Shown here: one piece after another, positions 32,986 to 41,618 of the stretch | Numbering within the stretch: position 1 is the stretch's first letter | How the letters are laid out: every line of letters starts with the position of its first letter | DNA from: Pseudothermotoga elfii DSM 9442 = NBRC 107921 | GTDB taxonomy: Bacteria > Thermotogota > Thermotogae > Thermotogales > DSM-5069 | NCBI RefSeq assembly: GCF_000504085.1 | Contig: NC_022792.1 | Span: 1,454,001 to 1,518,000, forward strand | Length of the DNA stretch: 64,000 bases | Direction of reading: 5' to 3' | Translations under genes and position numbers: made by a program | The notes under the pieces: generated by a model | Told to the model about the DNA's origin: nothing | The model's database searches: none | What the model saw: the letters and a program-made list of their open reading frames with translations, nothing else

Positions 32986-35634
32986 ATGGCAAAAAAATTT
33001 GTCTATTTTTTTGCAAATGGAGTAGCCGAAGGTAAAGCCGGGATGAAAGATATCCTCGGTGGAAAAGGCGCGAACCTTGCTGAAATGACGAATCTTGGTA
33101 TACCTGTCCCGCCTGGTTTCACGATTTCTGCTGAGGTGTGTAAATATTTTTATCAGAACAATCGTACATATCCTGATGGTTTGAGAGAAGAAGTAAAAAA
33201 CGCGATGAAGAAATTGGAAGAAGCAACAGGAAAGGGTTTTGGAGATCCAGAGAAACCTCTTCTTGTTTCTGTAAGATCCGGAGCAGCTGTCTCGATGCCT
33301 GGAATGATGGACACAATCCTAAATCTTGGATTAAATGATAAGACTGTCGAAGGTCTTGCAAAAATGACGAGCAATCCTCGCTTTGCATACGACGCCTATA
33401 GAAGATTCCTTCAGATGCTTGGTGACACAGCTCTCGGTATTCCAAAACACAAATTTGAAACAGCTCTCGATAACATGAAAAAAGCTAAAGGCGTAAAACT
33501 TGATGTCGAACTTGATGAAAACGACCTTAAAAAACTTGTAGAACTTTATAAAAAGATCTATGAAGAAGAAAACAAGCAATTCCCACAGAATGTAGAAGAA
33601 CAACTATGGCTTGCTATTGATGCCGTTTTCGGTAGCTGGATGAGTGAGCGTGCAATAAAATACAGGGAGATAAACAACATTAGAGAAGACCAGATGCTTG
33701 GAACTGCGGTAAATATAGTTGCCATGGTTTTTGGAAATATGGGAGAGAAATCAGGCACAGGTGTGGCTTTCACGAGAAATCCTAATACTGGCGAAAACGA
33801 GATATACGGTGAATTTTTGCAGAACGCACAGGGAGAAGATGTAGTTGCTGGTATAAGAACTCCTCTTCCACTTGACGAACTCAAAAGATTGATGCCAAAC
33901 GTTTATGATGAACTGATTGGAATAATGAAAAAACTCGAAAAACACTACAAAGACATGCAAGATATAGAATTCACAATCGAAGAAGGAAAGCTTTACATGC
34001 TCCAAACACGAAACGGTAAAAGAACGTCAAAAGCCGCGATAAAGATTGCTGTAGATATGGTTCACGAAGGATTAATTAACAAAGAAGAAGCTGTAATGCG
34101 CGTAAAAACAGAAGATGTCGAAAGAGTGCTCCACCCAAGATTTGATGAAAAAGCATTATCTCAGGCTAAATCTATAGCCAAGGGCTTACCTGCATCCCCC
34201 GGCGCAGCCACAGGAGTTGTGATTTTCGATTCATCGAAAGCCGAAGAGTTAGGGCGAAAAGGCGAGCAGGTTATTCTCGTCCGACCCGAGACAAGCCCGG
34301 AAGATGTTGGAGGAATGGCTTTTGCTCAGGGAATATTAACGTCGAGAGGCGGGATGACATCTCATGCAGCAGTTGTGGCTCGCGGTATAGGTAAACCTGC
34401 TGTTGTTGGAGCCGAAACAGTTGAAGTTAAAGAAGAAGAAGGTTTCTTCAGGGTAAACGATACTGTGGTAAGAGAAGGAGACTGGATCTCAATAAATGGC
34501 TCTACCGGGGAGATACTGCTCGGAAAAATTCCGACAATTAAACCTGTTGGTTTAGAAGGCGAAGTAGCAAAATTACTGGAGTGGGCAGATGAAATAAGAA
34601 GATTGGGAGTAAGGGCAAACGCAGACATACCAAGGGATGCCGAAGTAGCCAGGAAGTTTGGGGCAGAGGGAATCGGACTGTGTAGAACAGAACACATGTT
34701 CTTTGAAAAAGATAGAATACCAAAAGTCAGAAAAATGATTGTTGCTAAAACAAAAGAAGGAAGAGAAAAAGCATTAGAAGAACTCCTTCCACTTCAAAAA
34801 GAAGACTTCAAGGGTCTATTCAAGGCAATGGCAGGATATCCAGTAACAATAAGACTTATCGACCCACCGCTCCACGAATTTCTACCTCACGACGATGAGC
34901 AGATAGAAGCAACAGCAAAAGATCTTGGAATCTCATCCAAGGAATTAAAAGATGTTGTAATCTCTTTGAGCGAACTCAATCCCATGCTCGGACACAGAGG
35001 TTGTAGATTGACTATAACTTATCCTGAAATAGCTGTTATGCAAACTAAAGCAATCATTGGTGCAGCAATAGAGCTGAAAAAAGAATCAAATCTTGATGTT
35101 GTACCAGAAATAATGATCCCACTTGTTGGACATATAAACGAACTGGTCTTTCTCAAAAAAATAATCAAGGAAGTAGCGGATCAAATGATAAAAGAAGCAA
35201 ATGTCCACATTGATTACAAAATAGGTACAATGATTGAAGTTCCAAGAGCAGCAATAACAGCTGATGAAATTGCTAAAGAAGCCGAGTTTTTCAGTTTTGG
35301 TACAAATGACTTAACTCAGATGACTTTTGCATTCAGTAGAGATGATGTTGGCAAGTTCCTGCCCGAATATTTGCAAAAAGGCATACTCGAGCATGACCCA
35401 TTCAAAACTCTCGATTATGAAGGCGTTGGCGCATTAGTAGAGATGGGAACCAGAAAAGGAAAATCAGCAAGAAGCAACCTCAAAGTCGGCGTATGTGGCG
35501 AACATGGAGGAGACCCACGATCTATTAGTTTCTTCCATAAAGCAGGTCTTGATTATGTGAGCTGTTCACCTTATAGAGTTCCCGTAGCAAGATTAGCAGC
35601 TGCGCAGGCTACTCTTGCCAGTAAGGAGAAATAA
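32986..35634 (+). CDS. ppdK: Pyruvate, phosphate dikinase
   Basis: 882 residues, typical PPDK size. N-terminal nucleotide domain (LGGKGANLAEM, SVRSGA.VSMPGMMDT in parts), swivelling phosphohistidine domain with GGMTSHAAVVARGIGKP (catalytic His in SHAA), and a C-terminal TIM barrel with SFGTNDLTQM and GVCGEHGGDP. It interconverts pyruvate+ATP+Pi and PEP+AMP+PPi and in anaerobes usually acts in glycolysis or gluconeogenesis. ATG 32986 preceded by GAGGAGGTG. The C-terminal methyltransferase gene follows after 32 bp. Confidence 0.97.
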   Translation: MAKKFVYFFANGVAEGKAGMKDILGGKGANLAEMTNLGIPVPPGFTISAEVCKYFYQNNRTYPDGLREEVKNAMKKLEEATGKGFGDPEKPLLVSVRSGAAVSMPGMMDTILNLGLNDKTVEGLAKMTSNPRFAYDAYRRFLQMLGDTALGIPKHKFETALDNMKKAKGVKLDVELDENDLKKLVELYKKIYEEENKQFPQNVEEQLWLAIDAVFGSWMSERAIKYREINNIREDQMLGTAVNIVAMVFGNMGEKSGTGVAFTRNPNTGENEIYGEFLQNAQGEDVVAGIRTPLPLDELKRLMPNVYDELIGIMKKLEKHYKDMQDIEFTIEEGKLYMLQTRNGKRTSKAAIKIAVDMVHEGLINKEEAVMRVKTEDVERVLHPRFDEKALSQAKSIAKGLPASPGAATGVVIFDSSKAEELGRKGEQVILVRPETSPEDVGGMAFAQGILTSRGGMTSHAAVVARGIGKPAVVGAETVEVKEEEGFFRVNDTVVREGDWISINGSTGEILLGKIPTIKPVGLEGEVAKLLEWADEIRRLGVRANADIPRDAEVARKFGAEGIGLCRTEHMFFEKDRIPKVRKMIVAKTKEGREKALEELLPLQKEDFKGLFKAMAGYPVTIRLIDPPLHEFLPHDDEQIEATAKDLGISSKELKDVVISLSELNPMLGHRGCRLTITYPEIAVMQTKAIIGAAIELKKESNLDVVPEIMIPLVGHINELVFLKKIIKEVADQMIKEANVHIDYKIGTMIEVPRAAITADEIAKEAEFFSFGTNDLTQMTFAFSRDDVGKFLPEYLQKGILEHDPFKTLDYEGVGALVEMGTRKGKSARSNLKVGVCGEHGGDPRSISFFHKAGLDYVSCSPYRVPVARLAAAQATLASKEK

Positions 35635-35638
35635 TATT

Positions 35639-35656
35639 GGGGCCTTTAAGGGCCCC
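35639..35656 (+). terminator. Weak hairpin after ppdK
   Basis: GGGGCC/GGCCCC stem with a short loop immediately after the ppdK stop and only TTT after it. Perhaps a weak terminator or mRNA stabiliser. Confidence 0.4.
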
Positions 35657-35666
35657 TTTGATAGCT

Positions 35667-36269
35667 ATGGATCACTACTATACCAGAAAACCAAATAGCG
35701 TACTAAAAATCAGAACAGCTAATTTAAAATTAAAAAATGGGAGAATCTATAAATTCAAGACGCCTTCGGGTGTTTTCAGTTTTGGTAAGGTAGACAAAGC
35801 CACAAAAATTCTCGTTGAACATGCTATTGTACATGGTAAAAAAGTGCTTGATCTTGGTTGTGGTTATGGCGTTGTGGGAATTGTCGTGAAAGGTGAATAT
35901 CCAGACAGTGAAGTTTACATGAATGATGTAAATGAAAGAGCTGTGGAATTCGCCAGAATAAATGCAAAAGATAACAACGTCGATGTTACCATAAAATGTG
36001 GATCATTTTACGATCCATGGCAAGAAGAAAAATTCGATGTGATATTATTGAACCCTCCCATGGCAGCCGGAAAGGCAACTGTGCTGAGAATGATCTACGA
36101 ATCAATCAAACACTTGAATGAAAAAGGTTCTCTTCAGGTTGTTGCTTATCACAACAAGGGTGGTTCTTATATAAAGAAAGCAATGCAGGAAACTTTCGGA
36201 AATGTTGAAGATATCTGTAAAGAAGGCGGAATAAGAATATACAAATCAGTGAGGTTGAAAGGTGCTTGA
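35667..36269 (+). CDS. Class I SAM-dependent methyltransferase (RsmC-like domain)
   Basis: 200 residues. SAM motif I LDLGCGYGVVG at about 67-77, and catalytic-type NPPMAAGKA near 126. It matches small COG2813 (MTS-domain) RNA or protein methyltransferases, cf. T. maritima TM0273-type proteins. The target (N2-G in rRNA, or a glutamine) is not determinable. I take ATG 35667; an earlier in-frame start lies in a GGGGCC hairpin (35639-35656). Its stop overlaps the next gene's GTG by eight bases. Confidence 0.85.
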   Translation: MDHYYTRKPNSVLKIRTANLKLKNGRIYKFKTPSGVFSFGKVDKATKILVEHAIVHGKKVLDLGCGYGVVGIVVKGEYPDSEVYMNDVNERAVEFARINAKDNNVDVTIKCGSFYDPWQEEKFDVILLNPPMAAGKATVLRMIYESIKHLNEKGSLQVVAYHNKGGSYIKKAMQETFGNVEDICKEGGIRIYKSVRLKGA

Positions 36270-36963
36270 AATAATTGATTTAACTTTCTATTATGGAAAC
36301 ATAAAAGCCCTTGATAGAGTTACCTTCAAAATTAAAGATGGGAGCTTCGTCCTCATCGTAGGCGCAAACGCTTCTGGGAAAACAACTTTATTGAAAATTC
36401 TTTGTGGCCTGTTACCCATTCAAAAAGGAAAGATAATGTTTGACAAAAAAGAATTGTCACAAAATGATCTGAGATACCTGTGCGGATATGTCTTCCATAA
36501 CCCACTAAATCAGATTGTAGGTACCACTGTTGAAGAAGATATAGCATTCGGTCTCGAAAATATTGGCATGGAAAGAAACCGGATGATAAAAGAGGTAGAA
36601 AAAACTTTGAAATCTTTTGGACTGTACGAATTGAAAGAAAAGGACCCAGCCACACTTTCTGCCGGGCAGCTTCAAAAGCTTGCTACTGCTTCTGTCACTG
36701 TCCTTAAACCAAAATATTTGTTTCTCGATGAACCAACTTCTATGCTCGATGAGCAGGATTCAAAACAGATAAAACAATGCTTGAAAGACCTGAATGATTC
36801 TGGTATAACAATACTGGTCTCCACTCATGATTTAGAGCAGTTTCTTGATACTTCAAACTGGATAATCCACCTGAACAACGGAAAAATCGATTTTGAAGGA
36901 GAGATTAAAGAGTTTCTCGAAAAAGATTTTCCTGATGTGGAGAGACCGGGATGTTTCAATTAA
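36262..36963 (+). CDS. ecfA: ECF-type ABC transporter ATPase (EcfA/CbiO-like), first of a pair
   Basis: 233 residues; Walker A GANASGKTT, Q-loop in VFHNPLNQIVG, signature LSAGQLQKLA (A for G) and Walker B LFLDEPTSMLDEQD with H-loop STHD. The Q-loop NPLNQ/NPDNQ form is typical of energy-coupling-factor A subunits that power vitamin or metal uptake with a T and an S subunit. No EcfT or S gene lies nearby. It starts with GTG overlapping the preceding stop, and overlaps the second ATPase by 13 bp. Confidence 0.9.
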   Translation: MLEIIDLTFYYGNIKALDRVTFKIKDGSFVLIVGANASGKTTLLKILCGLLPIQKGKIMFDKKELSQNDLRYLCGYVFHNPLNQIVGTTVEEDIAFGLENIGMERNRMIKEVEKTLKSFGLYELKEKDPATLSAGQLQKLATASVTVLKPKYLFLDEPTSMLDEQDSKQIKQCLKDLNDSGITILVSTHDLEQFLDTSNWIIHLNNGKIDFEGEIKEFLEKDFPDVERPGCFN

Positions 36964-37607
36964 ACCTGAAAAATATTGATTTCTCCTATGACAGTTCAAG
37001 AAAAATCCTTCAGAAAGTGAATATGGAAATTTCACAGGGGGATTTCATAGCTATAACCGGCAGAAGCGGATCTGGAAAAACTACTCTTTTGAAAATAATG
37101 GCGGGTATTTTAAATCCGTCATCTGGCACTGTTGTGATAAACGGTCAACCTATAAAAAAAGATGAACATTATTATCAGAAAATAGGTTATGTTATGCAAT
37201 ATGCGGAAGATCAGTTTTGCTGTGAAACTGTTTTTGAAGAAATAGCGTTCGCATCAAAAAATTTTGGATTAAATGGAATAAAAGCTCGTGTTGAAAAAGC
37301 AGCAAGCTTTGTTGGTCTTGATAAGAAAATACTTTTAAGAAATCCCTTTGATCTGTCAGGTGGGGAAGCGCGAAAGGTGGCAATTGCGTCCGCAATCGCT
37401 CATGATCCTTTTTTTCTATTTCTTGATGAACCATTCTCTGGTCTGGATAAACTGGGAAAAGAAAATCTTAAGAAAATACTCTCAAAGTGGAAAGACTCTA
37501 AAAAACCTGTTGTTATAACTTCGCACAACTTAAAATATATCCATGACTTTACAAATAAGATCTTTTTGCTCAAAGATGGTTTCCTTACTCAGAAATTAAT
37601 GATGTGA
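36951..37607 (+). CDS. ecfA: ECF-type ABC transporter ATPase, second of a pair
   Basis: 218 residues; Walker A GRSGSGKTT, YAEDQF Q-loop, signature LSGGEARKVA, Walker B LFLDEPFSGLD, H-loop TSHN. It is shorter than canonical EcfA (about 265), lacking most of the C-terminal domain. It pairs with the upstream ATPase as EcfA-A' heterodimer partner. The island scar begins 5 bp after its stop. Confidence 0.9.
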   Translation: MFQLNLKNIDFSYDSSRKILQKVNMEISQGDFIAITGRSGSGKTTLLKIMAGILNPSSGTVVINGQPIKKDEHYYQKIGYVMQYAEDQFCCETVFEEIAFASKNFGLNGIKARVEKAASFVGLDKKILLRNPFDLSGGEARKVAIASAIAHDPFFLFLDEPFSGLDKLGKENLKKILSKWKDSKKPVVITSHNLKYIHDFTNKIFLLKDGFLTQKLMM

Positions 37608-37612
37608 AATGA

Positions 37613-37713
37613 TTATCCTTTAACGCTCCCCGCTGCCAGCCCACGAACCAGATTATTTTGCACGAGCAGAGCAAAGATAATCATTGGCAATGCGGTAATC
37701 ACTGCAGCAGCGC
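37613..37713 (-). repeat. 101-bp direct repeat, left copy (3' end of a CUT1 permease gene)
   Basis: Identical over 101 bp to 47368-47468, same orientation. It encodes the last 33 residues and stop of the permease. Confidence 0.97.
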
Positions 37714-37744
37714 CAAAGTCAACTATTCCAAGTCTTCTCATCAT
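37613..37744 (-). pseudogene. Chimeric 43-residue scar reading frame: foreign 5' end fused to a permease 3' end
   Basis: Starts at ATG 37744 with a good GAGGGGAC ribosome-binding site and begins M-M-R-R-L-G-I-V-D-F-G. From A-A-A-V-I-T-A-L-P onward it is identical to the C-terminal 33 residues of the CUT1 permease at 47368-48198 (same DNA, 101 bp). The DNA diverges at 37714, just after a GCTGCTGC-type microhomology. This looks like the recombination scar left where a gene was cut and joined to the permease end; no full gene is present. Product, if any, would be a useless fragment. Confidence 0.8.
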
Positions 37745-38024
37745 TTGTCCCCTCATGGTTTATTAAATCACTGATTTTCTATGTTCGATGCTTTCAGGCT
37801 TTTAGACAGTTTCATTTGAGATTTCGTAGACATAAGTGTAGCTTCCAAGATGATCAGTAACCTTTCCTCTTGATCTATTTTTTGTTTCAAAGTTTGTGAT
37901 GTTGTAGATCTCACATGATTTATACCTATCTTTTTGTTTTTCTCATAACAGTTACACACTCGACTTTTTCATGACTCTAATGAAATGATTGACATAGGAA
38001 ACAAAAGTGAATGACGCCTCCTGC
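37745..38024. other. Unassigned gap at the left border of the island
   Basis: A 63-residue minus-strand reading frame (37768-37959, starting M-C-N-C-Y-E-K-N) is present, but it has no recognisable motif. It may be debris from the same rearrangement. Otherwise nothing is seen before the deoR promoter. Confidence 0.5.
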
Positions 38025-38054
38025 TTGACAAACGTGTTAGTCTAGAAGTATAAT
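38025..38054 (+). promoter_or_regulatory. Promoter of the deoR-led operon
   Basis: TTGACA (38025-38030), 18-bp spacer, TATAAT (38049-38054). Confidence 0.8.
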
Positions 38055-38091
38055 GATCGTGTAAGGATCAAAAATGATCAGATGTGTGATC
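38054..38091. promoter_or_regulatory. Candidate DeoR operators
   Basis: Two inverted repeats, TGATC-N7-GATCA (38054-38070) and TGATCA-N6-TGATC (38075-38091), lie over and after the transcription start. The position suits autorepression; the match is only by symmetry. Confidence 0.5.
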
Positions 38092-38117
38092 GATATGATA
38101 TTAAAGGGTGGCGTGTA

Positions 38118-38882
38118 ATGAACAAAGCGGAAAGGTTACAGAGGATATTTGAAATTCTCTTAGCAGAAGGGAATGCTTCAACAAAATATCTTGCTGAAGC
38201 ACTTGGTGTATCAGAGATAACTATTAGAAGAGACATAAACAATCTTTGCTCAGATGCAAACTCACCAATAAAGAAGGTGCATGGCGGGGTAGTCTATTCG
38301 CTTGAAAAATCCGGATTTGAACCAATGTTTGACCTAAAGATTTCACAAATGGCTGAAGAGAAGAAGAAAATAGCTCGGATGGCTCTGAAACTGGTCGAAA
38401 ATGGAGACACAATCTTTCTTGACTCGGGAACTACCGTCTACTACTTTGCAAAGATGCTCAGGAGCAAGAGAGGTCTGAGGATTGTAACGGTGGATGTTAG
38501 GATCGCAGAATCGTTAGCAGAACAGCCGCAAATCAAGACAATTGTAGCTTGTGGAGAAGTTCGCCCAGGATATTACTCCATTGGTGGCGCTGAGACAGTC
38601 GAATTTCTGGAGGCATTCAGAACAGACAAGGCCTTCATAGCGGCTGATGCCTGGAATCTTGATGGTGTGTTCAATTCGTCGAATTTTGAAGTGGCTGTAA
38701 AGCGGAAAATGATTGAATTAGCGAGAAGTAGTTATCTTCTGGTTGATCACACAAAATTCAACAAGAATGCATTCATAAGAGTATCGGACATAGATGTTTT
38801 CAAAGCCATCATTACCGATCAACCTTTGCCGTCAGATATATCGAATAAGCTTAGCAAGAGAGGAATAACAGTGATGTTCTAA
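38118..38882 (+). CDS. DeoR/GlpR-family transcriptional regulator
   Basis: 254 residues. N-terminal winged helix (ILLAEGNASTKYLAEALGVSEITIRRDINNL, described in parts, about 12-45, with the DeoR signature VSEITIRRD). C-terminal sugar-phosphate sensor domain with DSGTTVYYFA and a VDHTKFNK motif. ATG 38118 is used; an upstream in-frame ATG at 38082 would overlap the operators. It heads the island's sugar operon, and an effector such as a phosphorylated sugar from the FGGY kinase is inferred. Arginine codons are mixed AGA/CGN. Confidence 0.93.
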   Translation: MNKAERLQRIFEILLAEGNASTKYLAEALGVSEITIRRDINNLCSDANSPIKKVHGGVVYSLEKSGFEPMFDLKISQMAEEKKKIARMALKLVENGDTIFLDSGTTVYYFAKMLRSKRGLRIVTVDVRIAESLAEQPQIKTIVACGEVRPGYYSIGGAETVEFLEAFRTDKAFIAADAWNLDGVFNSSNFEVAVKRKMIELARSSYLLVDHTKFNKNAFIRVSDIDVFKAIITDQPLPSDISNKLSKRGITVMF

Positions 38883-38902
38883 ACAACGGAGTGATATTGG
38901 AT

Positions 38903-38923
38903 CTAAGCGAAAAAACCGCTTAG
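38903..38923 (+). promoter_or_regulatory. Hairpin between deoR and the binding-protein gene
   Basis: CTAAGCG/CGCTTAG stem (7 bp) with a 7-base A-rich loop. No T-run; may be an operator or mRNA processing site. Confidence 0.4.
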
Positions 38924-38954
38924 AACTTAATTTCATCAAAAGGGGGTATGCGAG

Positions 38955-39968
38955 ATGTTGAAAAGACTTTATTTGCTGGTCAGTGTCTTGGCTTTAGTTG
39001 GTGCTATGCTTCTTCTTCCAAACGGAGAGGTTTTCGCGACTTCCAAGGGAAATTTTGTAATGGGAACCGTTGTCAAGTCCATCGCATTTAACTGGTTCAT
39101 GCGTATGGAGGAAGGTGTAAAACAATTTGGAAAAGACTATGGTGTTACTGCGTTCATGCAAGGACCATCCGTAGCTGATTCGGCGCAACAGGTTGCAATA
39201 ATCGAACAATTGATTGCTCAGGGTGTTGATGCGATAATTAACGTCCCATACGGAGTACAAGAAAATGATCTGGTTCAAAAACAGGCAATGGATAGTGGAA
39301 TCATTGTAGTGACGCATGAGGCAGCTACCGCCAGATATGCTCATTATGATGTTGAAGCTTTTGATAACAAGAGCTACGGCGAGGAAATGATGAGACAGTT
39401 GGCCCAACGTATGGGTTATGAGGGTGAATATGTGCAGTTTGTTGGTTCACTCACAAATGCTTCACACAACGAGTGGCAAGATGCTGCGCGTGTTTATCAG
39501 GAAAAGAACTTCCCGAAGATGAAATGCATTGGAAAGTTCGAGTCCAGAGAAGATATCGAGGCTGCCTATACCACTATGAAAGATCTTTTAAAGAAATATC
39601 CAAATATCAAGGGAGTTTTGGGATCTGCAGCAGGTGATGTTGTCGGTGTCGGCAGAGCTGTCCAGGAAGCTGGTCTGTCTGATAAGATCGTGGTAGTTGG
39701 AACCAGTATCGTATCCTATGCGGGAGAGCTTTTGAAAACTGGCGCAGTTGATTTGGCGATGTGTTGGGATCCTGCTTTGGCAGGGTATGCTGCCAATGTC
39801 GTTGCCTACAAGCTTTTGAAGGGAGAAAAAATCGAGGAAGGTATGGATCTTGGTGTTCCCGGATACACGAAGATTCACATTGTCAAGAACGAGTACGGTG
39901 TCCCAGTAATCTACGGTCAAGGCTGGATCTTGATAGATGCATCGAACATGGATAAGTACAACTTCTGA
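38955..39968 (+). CDS. CUT2 (ribose/xylose-type) sugar ABC transporter substrate-binding protein
   Basis: 337 residues. Signal peptide to about residue 29 (hydrophobic ...LLVSVLALVGAMLLLP, cleavage near FATS), then the periplasmic-binding-protein type I fold: AQQVAIIEQLIAQGVDAIINVP, hinge-region strands and VLGSAAGDVVGVGRAVQEAG. It belongs to the RbsB/LsrB-like family 2/4. The sugar is not determined. ATG behind GGGGG; first structural gene of the RbsB-A-C-C set. Folds in the periplasm. Confidence 0.92.
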   Translation: MLKRLYLLVSVLALVGAMLLLPNGEVFATSKGNFVMGTVVKSIAFNWFMRMEEGVKQFGKDYGVTAFMQGPSVADSAQQVAIIEQLIAQGVDAIINVPYGVQENDLVQKQAMDSGIIVVTHEAATARYAHYDVEAFDNKSYGEEMMRQLAQRMGYEGEYVQFVGSLTNASHNEWQDAARVYQEKNFPKMKCIGKFESREDIEAAYTTMKDLLKKYPNIKGVLGSAAGDVVGVGRAVQEAGLSDKIVVVGTSIVSYAGELLKTGAVDLAMCWDPALAGYAANVVAYKLLKGEKIEEGMDLGVPGYTKIHIVKNEYGVPVIYGQGWILIDASNMDKYNF

Positions 39969-40010
39969 GCTGGTTTTGTAGTTTTGTCAAGTAGTACTAA
40001 GGCTTTTAAC

Positions 40011-40057
40011 GCTCGCTTCCAGACCTACCAGTGTAAGTTGGTGGCTTGGAGGCGAGC
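40011..40057 (+). promoter_or_regulatory. Large hairpin between the binding-protein and ATPase genes
   Basis: GCTCGC/GCGAGC outer stem continued by TTCCA...TGGA and CTACCA/TGGTGG, a ~47-nt near-continuous hairpin. It probably stabilises the upstream mRNA segment or limits read-through, giving more binding protein than transporter. Confidence 0.75.
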
Positions 40058-40109
40058 ATGAAAAGGTTGAGTTTTGAATCTTTGAAAGTCTTGGAGGTGT
40101 ACTCAAAAG

Positions 40110-41615
40110 GTGAATGATGATTCCTTAGTACGAGTAGAGCATATCACTAAGAAATTCGGAGGGATCACTGCTTTAAACGATGTGAGTTTTCAAATAAAGA
40201 CGGGAGAAGTAGTGGGGCTGATAGGAGAAAACGGTTCGGGCAAATCCACCATGATCAAGATTCTGTCGGGGGTTTACAAATCCGATTCCGGTGATATTTA
40301 CATCTTGGGACGCCATTATAAACAGCTGAACCCTATGCGATCTATACAAGAGGGCATACATGTGATCTACCAAGATTTTTCTCTGTTCCCCAATCTGACA
40401 GTTGCCGAAAATATCGCTATTCCCCACATAATATCTCAGCGAAGAAAAACAATCAACTGGCAGAGAATGTATGAAATAGCCAAGGAAAATCTTGAGAAGA
40501 TCACCTCGGACATCTCCTTAGATGCAGAAGTCCGGCAACTTTCTGCTGCAGAGCGCCAGATCGTTGCGATTGCAAAAACACTTGTCCAGGGAGCCAGACT
40601 CATCATAATGGATGAACCTACGACTGCTTTGACCCGCCAAGAGGTTAGATCTCTGTTCGGAATCATCAACCAGCTGAAGAAACATGGAATCTCTGTTCTT
40701 TTTGTCAGCCATAAGCTCTACGAGGTTAAAGAGGTTGCAGATAGAGTCATCATTTTCAGGGATGGTAATAAGGTCTTGGATGCGCCTATGCAGGAACTGG
40801 ATCTCAGGACCATGGAATTGCACATGATTGGACGAAAGATTGACAGCGAGGAATTCTCCGTTCTTCAACGGTCAGAAAATAATCCAGAACTTCTGAGAGT
40901 TGAAAACCTTTCTCATGAGCCCTATTTCTCTGATGTATCATTCGATGTGAGATACCATGAGATAGTGGGGATTACCGGTTTGTTGGGATCGGGTCAAAGA
41001 GAACTGGCACTCTCACTTTTTGGCGTATTGCCAGCACGCTCTGGTCATATCTATCTCGACGGGCATCAGATTCACATACGAAGCATACCCGACGCGATGA
41101 AAAATGGAATAGGCTATATACCCGAAGATCGTATCACTGAGGGAATCTTTGCCTCACAATCGGTTACAAACAATCTTGTTGTCACGGTTGTGGACAATTT
41201 GTCAAGCCGAATCGGCGTTCTCAAGAAAAACAATATCTGGCAGACTGCTGAAAAATGGGTAAGAGAACTAAACGTCAAAACCCAGTCACCTGCCACTGCC
41301 ATCCAGAATCTCTCGGGTGGAAACCAACAGAAGGTGGTTATTGCAAAGTGGATGGTCAGCGGACCCAAGCTTTTCATACTCAATGGTCCAACTGTAGGTA
41401 TTGATGTTGGTTCGAAGGCCGATATTCACAAGTTGATTAGAAACATGGTTAAGGAGCAACAGATAGGGGTTATTCTCGTTTCTGATGATATCCCCGAACT
41501 GTTGCATCTCTGTGATCGGATATTGCTGATGAAGCAAGGTAAGTTATCAGGACAGTTCAAGCGTGAAGAGATAGATGAGGTAGGACTTTATCAAAGACTG
41601 CTTGGGGAGATATAG
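40110..41615 (+). CDS. CUT2 sugar ABC transporter ATPase (RbsA-like, two nucleotide-binding domains)
   Basis: 501 residues, tandem NBDs as in RbsA/MglA. First NBD: Walker A GENGSGKST, signature LSAAERQIVAIAK, Walker B LIIMDEPTTAL. Second NBD: degenerate Walker A GLLGSGQREL, a good LSGGNQQKVVIAKW and FILNGPTVGIDVG. Asymmetric sites are normal for the family. GTG start at 40110, GGAGGTG 10 bases upstream. Together with two permeases it powers the same sugar uptake. Confidence 0.95.
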   Translation: MNDDSLVRVEHITKKFGGITALNDVSFQIKTGEVVGLIGENGSGKSTMIKILSGVYKSDSGDIYILGRHYKQLNPMRSIQEGIHVIYQDFSLFPNLTVAENIAIPHIISQRRKTINWQRMYEIAKENLEKITSDISLDAEVRQLSAAERQIVAIAKTLVQGARLIIMDEPTTALTRQEVRSLFGIINQLKKHGISVLFVSHKLYEVKEVADRVIIFRDGNKVLDAPMQELDLRTMELHMIGRKIDSEEFSVLQRSENNPELLRVENLSHEPYFSDVSFDVRYHEIVGITGLLGSGQRELALSLFGVLPARSGHIYLDGHQIHIRSIPDAMKNGIGYIPEDRITEGIFASQSVTNNLVVTVVDNLSSRIGVLKKNNIWQTAEKWVRELNVKTQSPATAIQNLSGGNQQKVVIAKWMVSGPKLFILNGPTVGIDVGSKADIHKLIRNMVKEQQIGVILVSDDIPELLHLCDRILLMKQGKLSGQFKREEIDEVGLYQRLLGEI

Positions 41616-41618
41616 AAT

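Noticed and set aside
33558-33884. Minus-strand frame inside ppdK
   Set aside because: Shadow frame; low-complexity Ser-rich translation and no ribosome-binding site.
34362-34697. Second minus-strand frame inside ppdK
   Set aside because: Shadow of the ppdK coding frame.
37768-37959. 63-residue minus-strand frame in the left border gap
   Set aside because: No recognisable motif and no clear ribosome-binding site; kept only as unassigned gap content.
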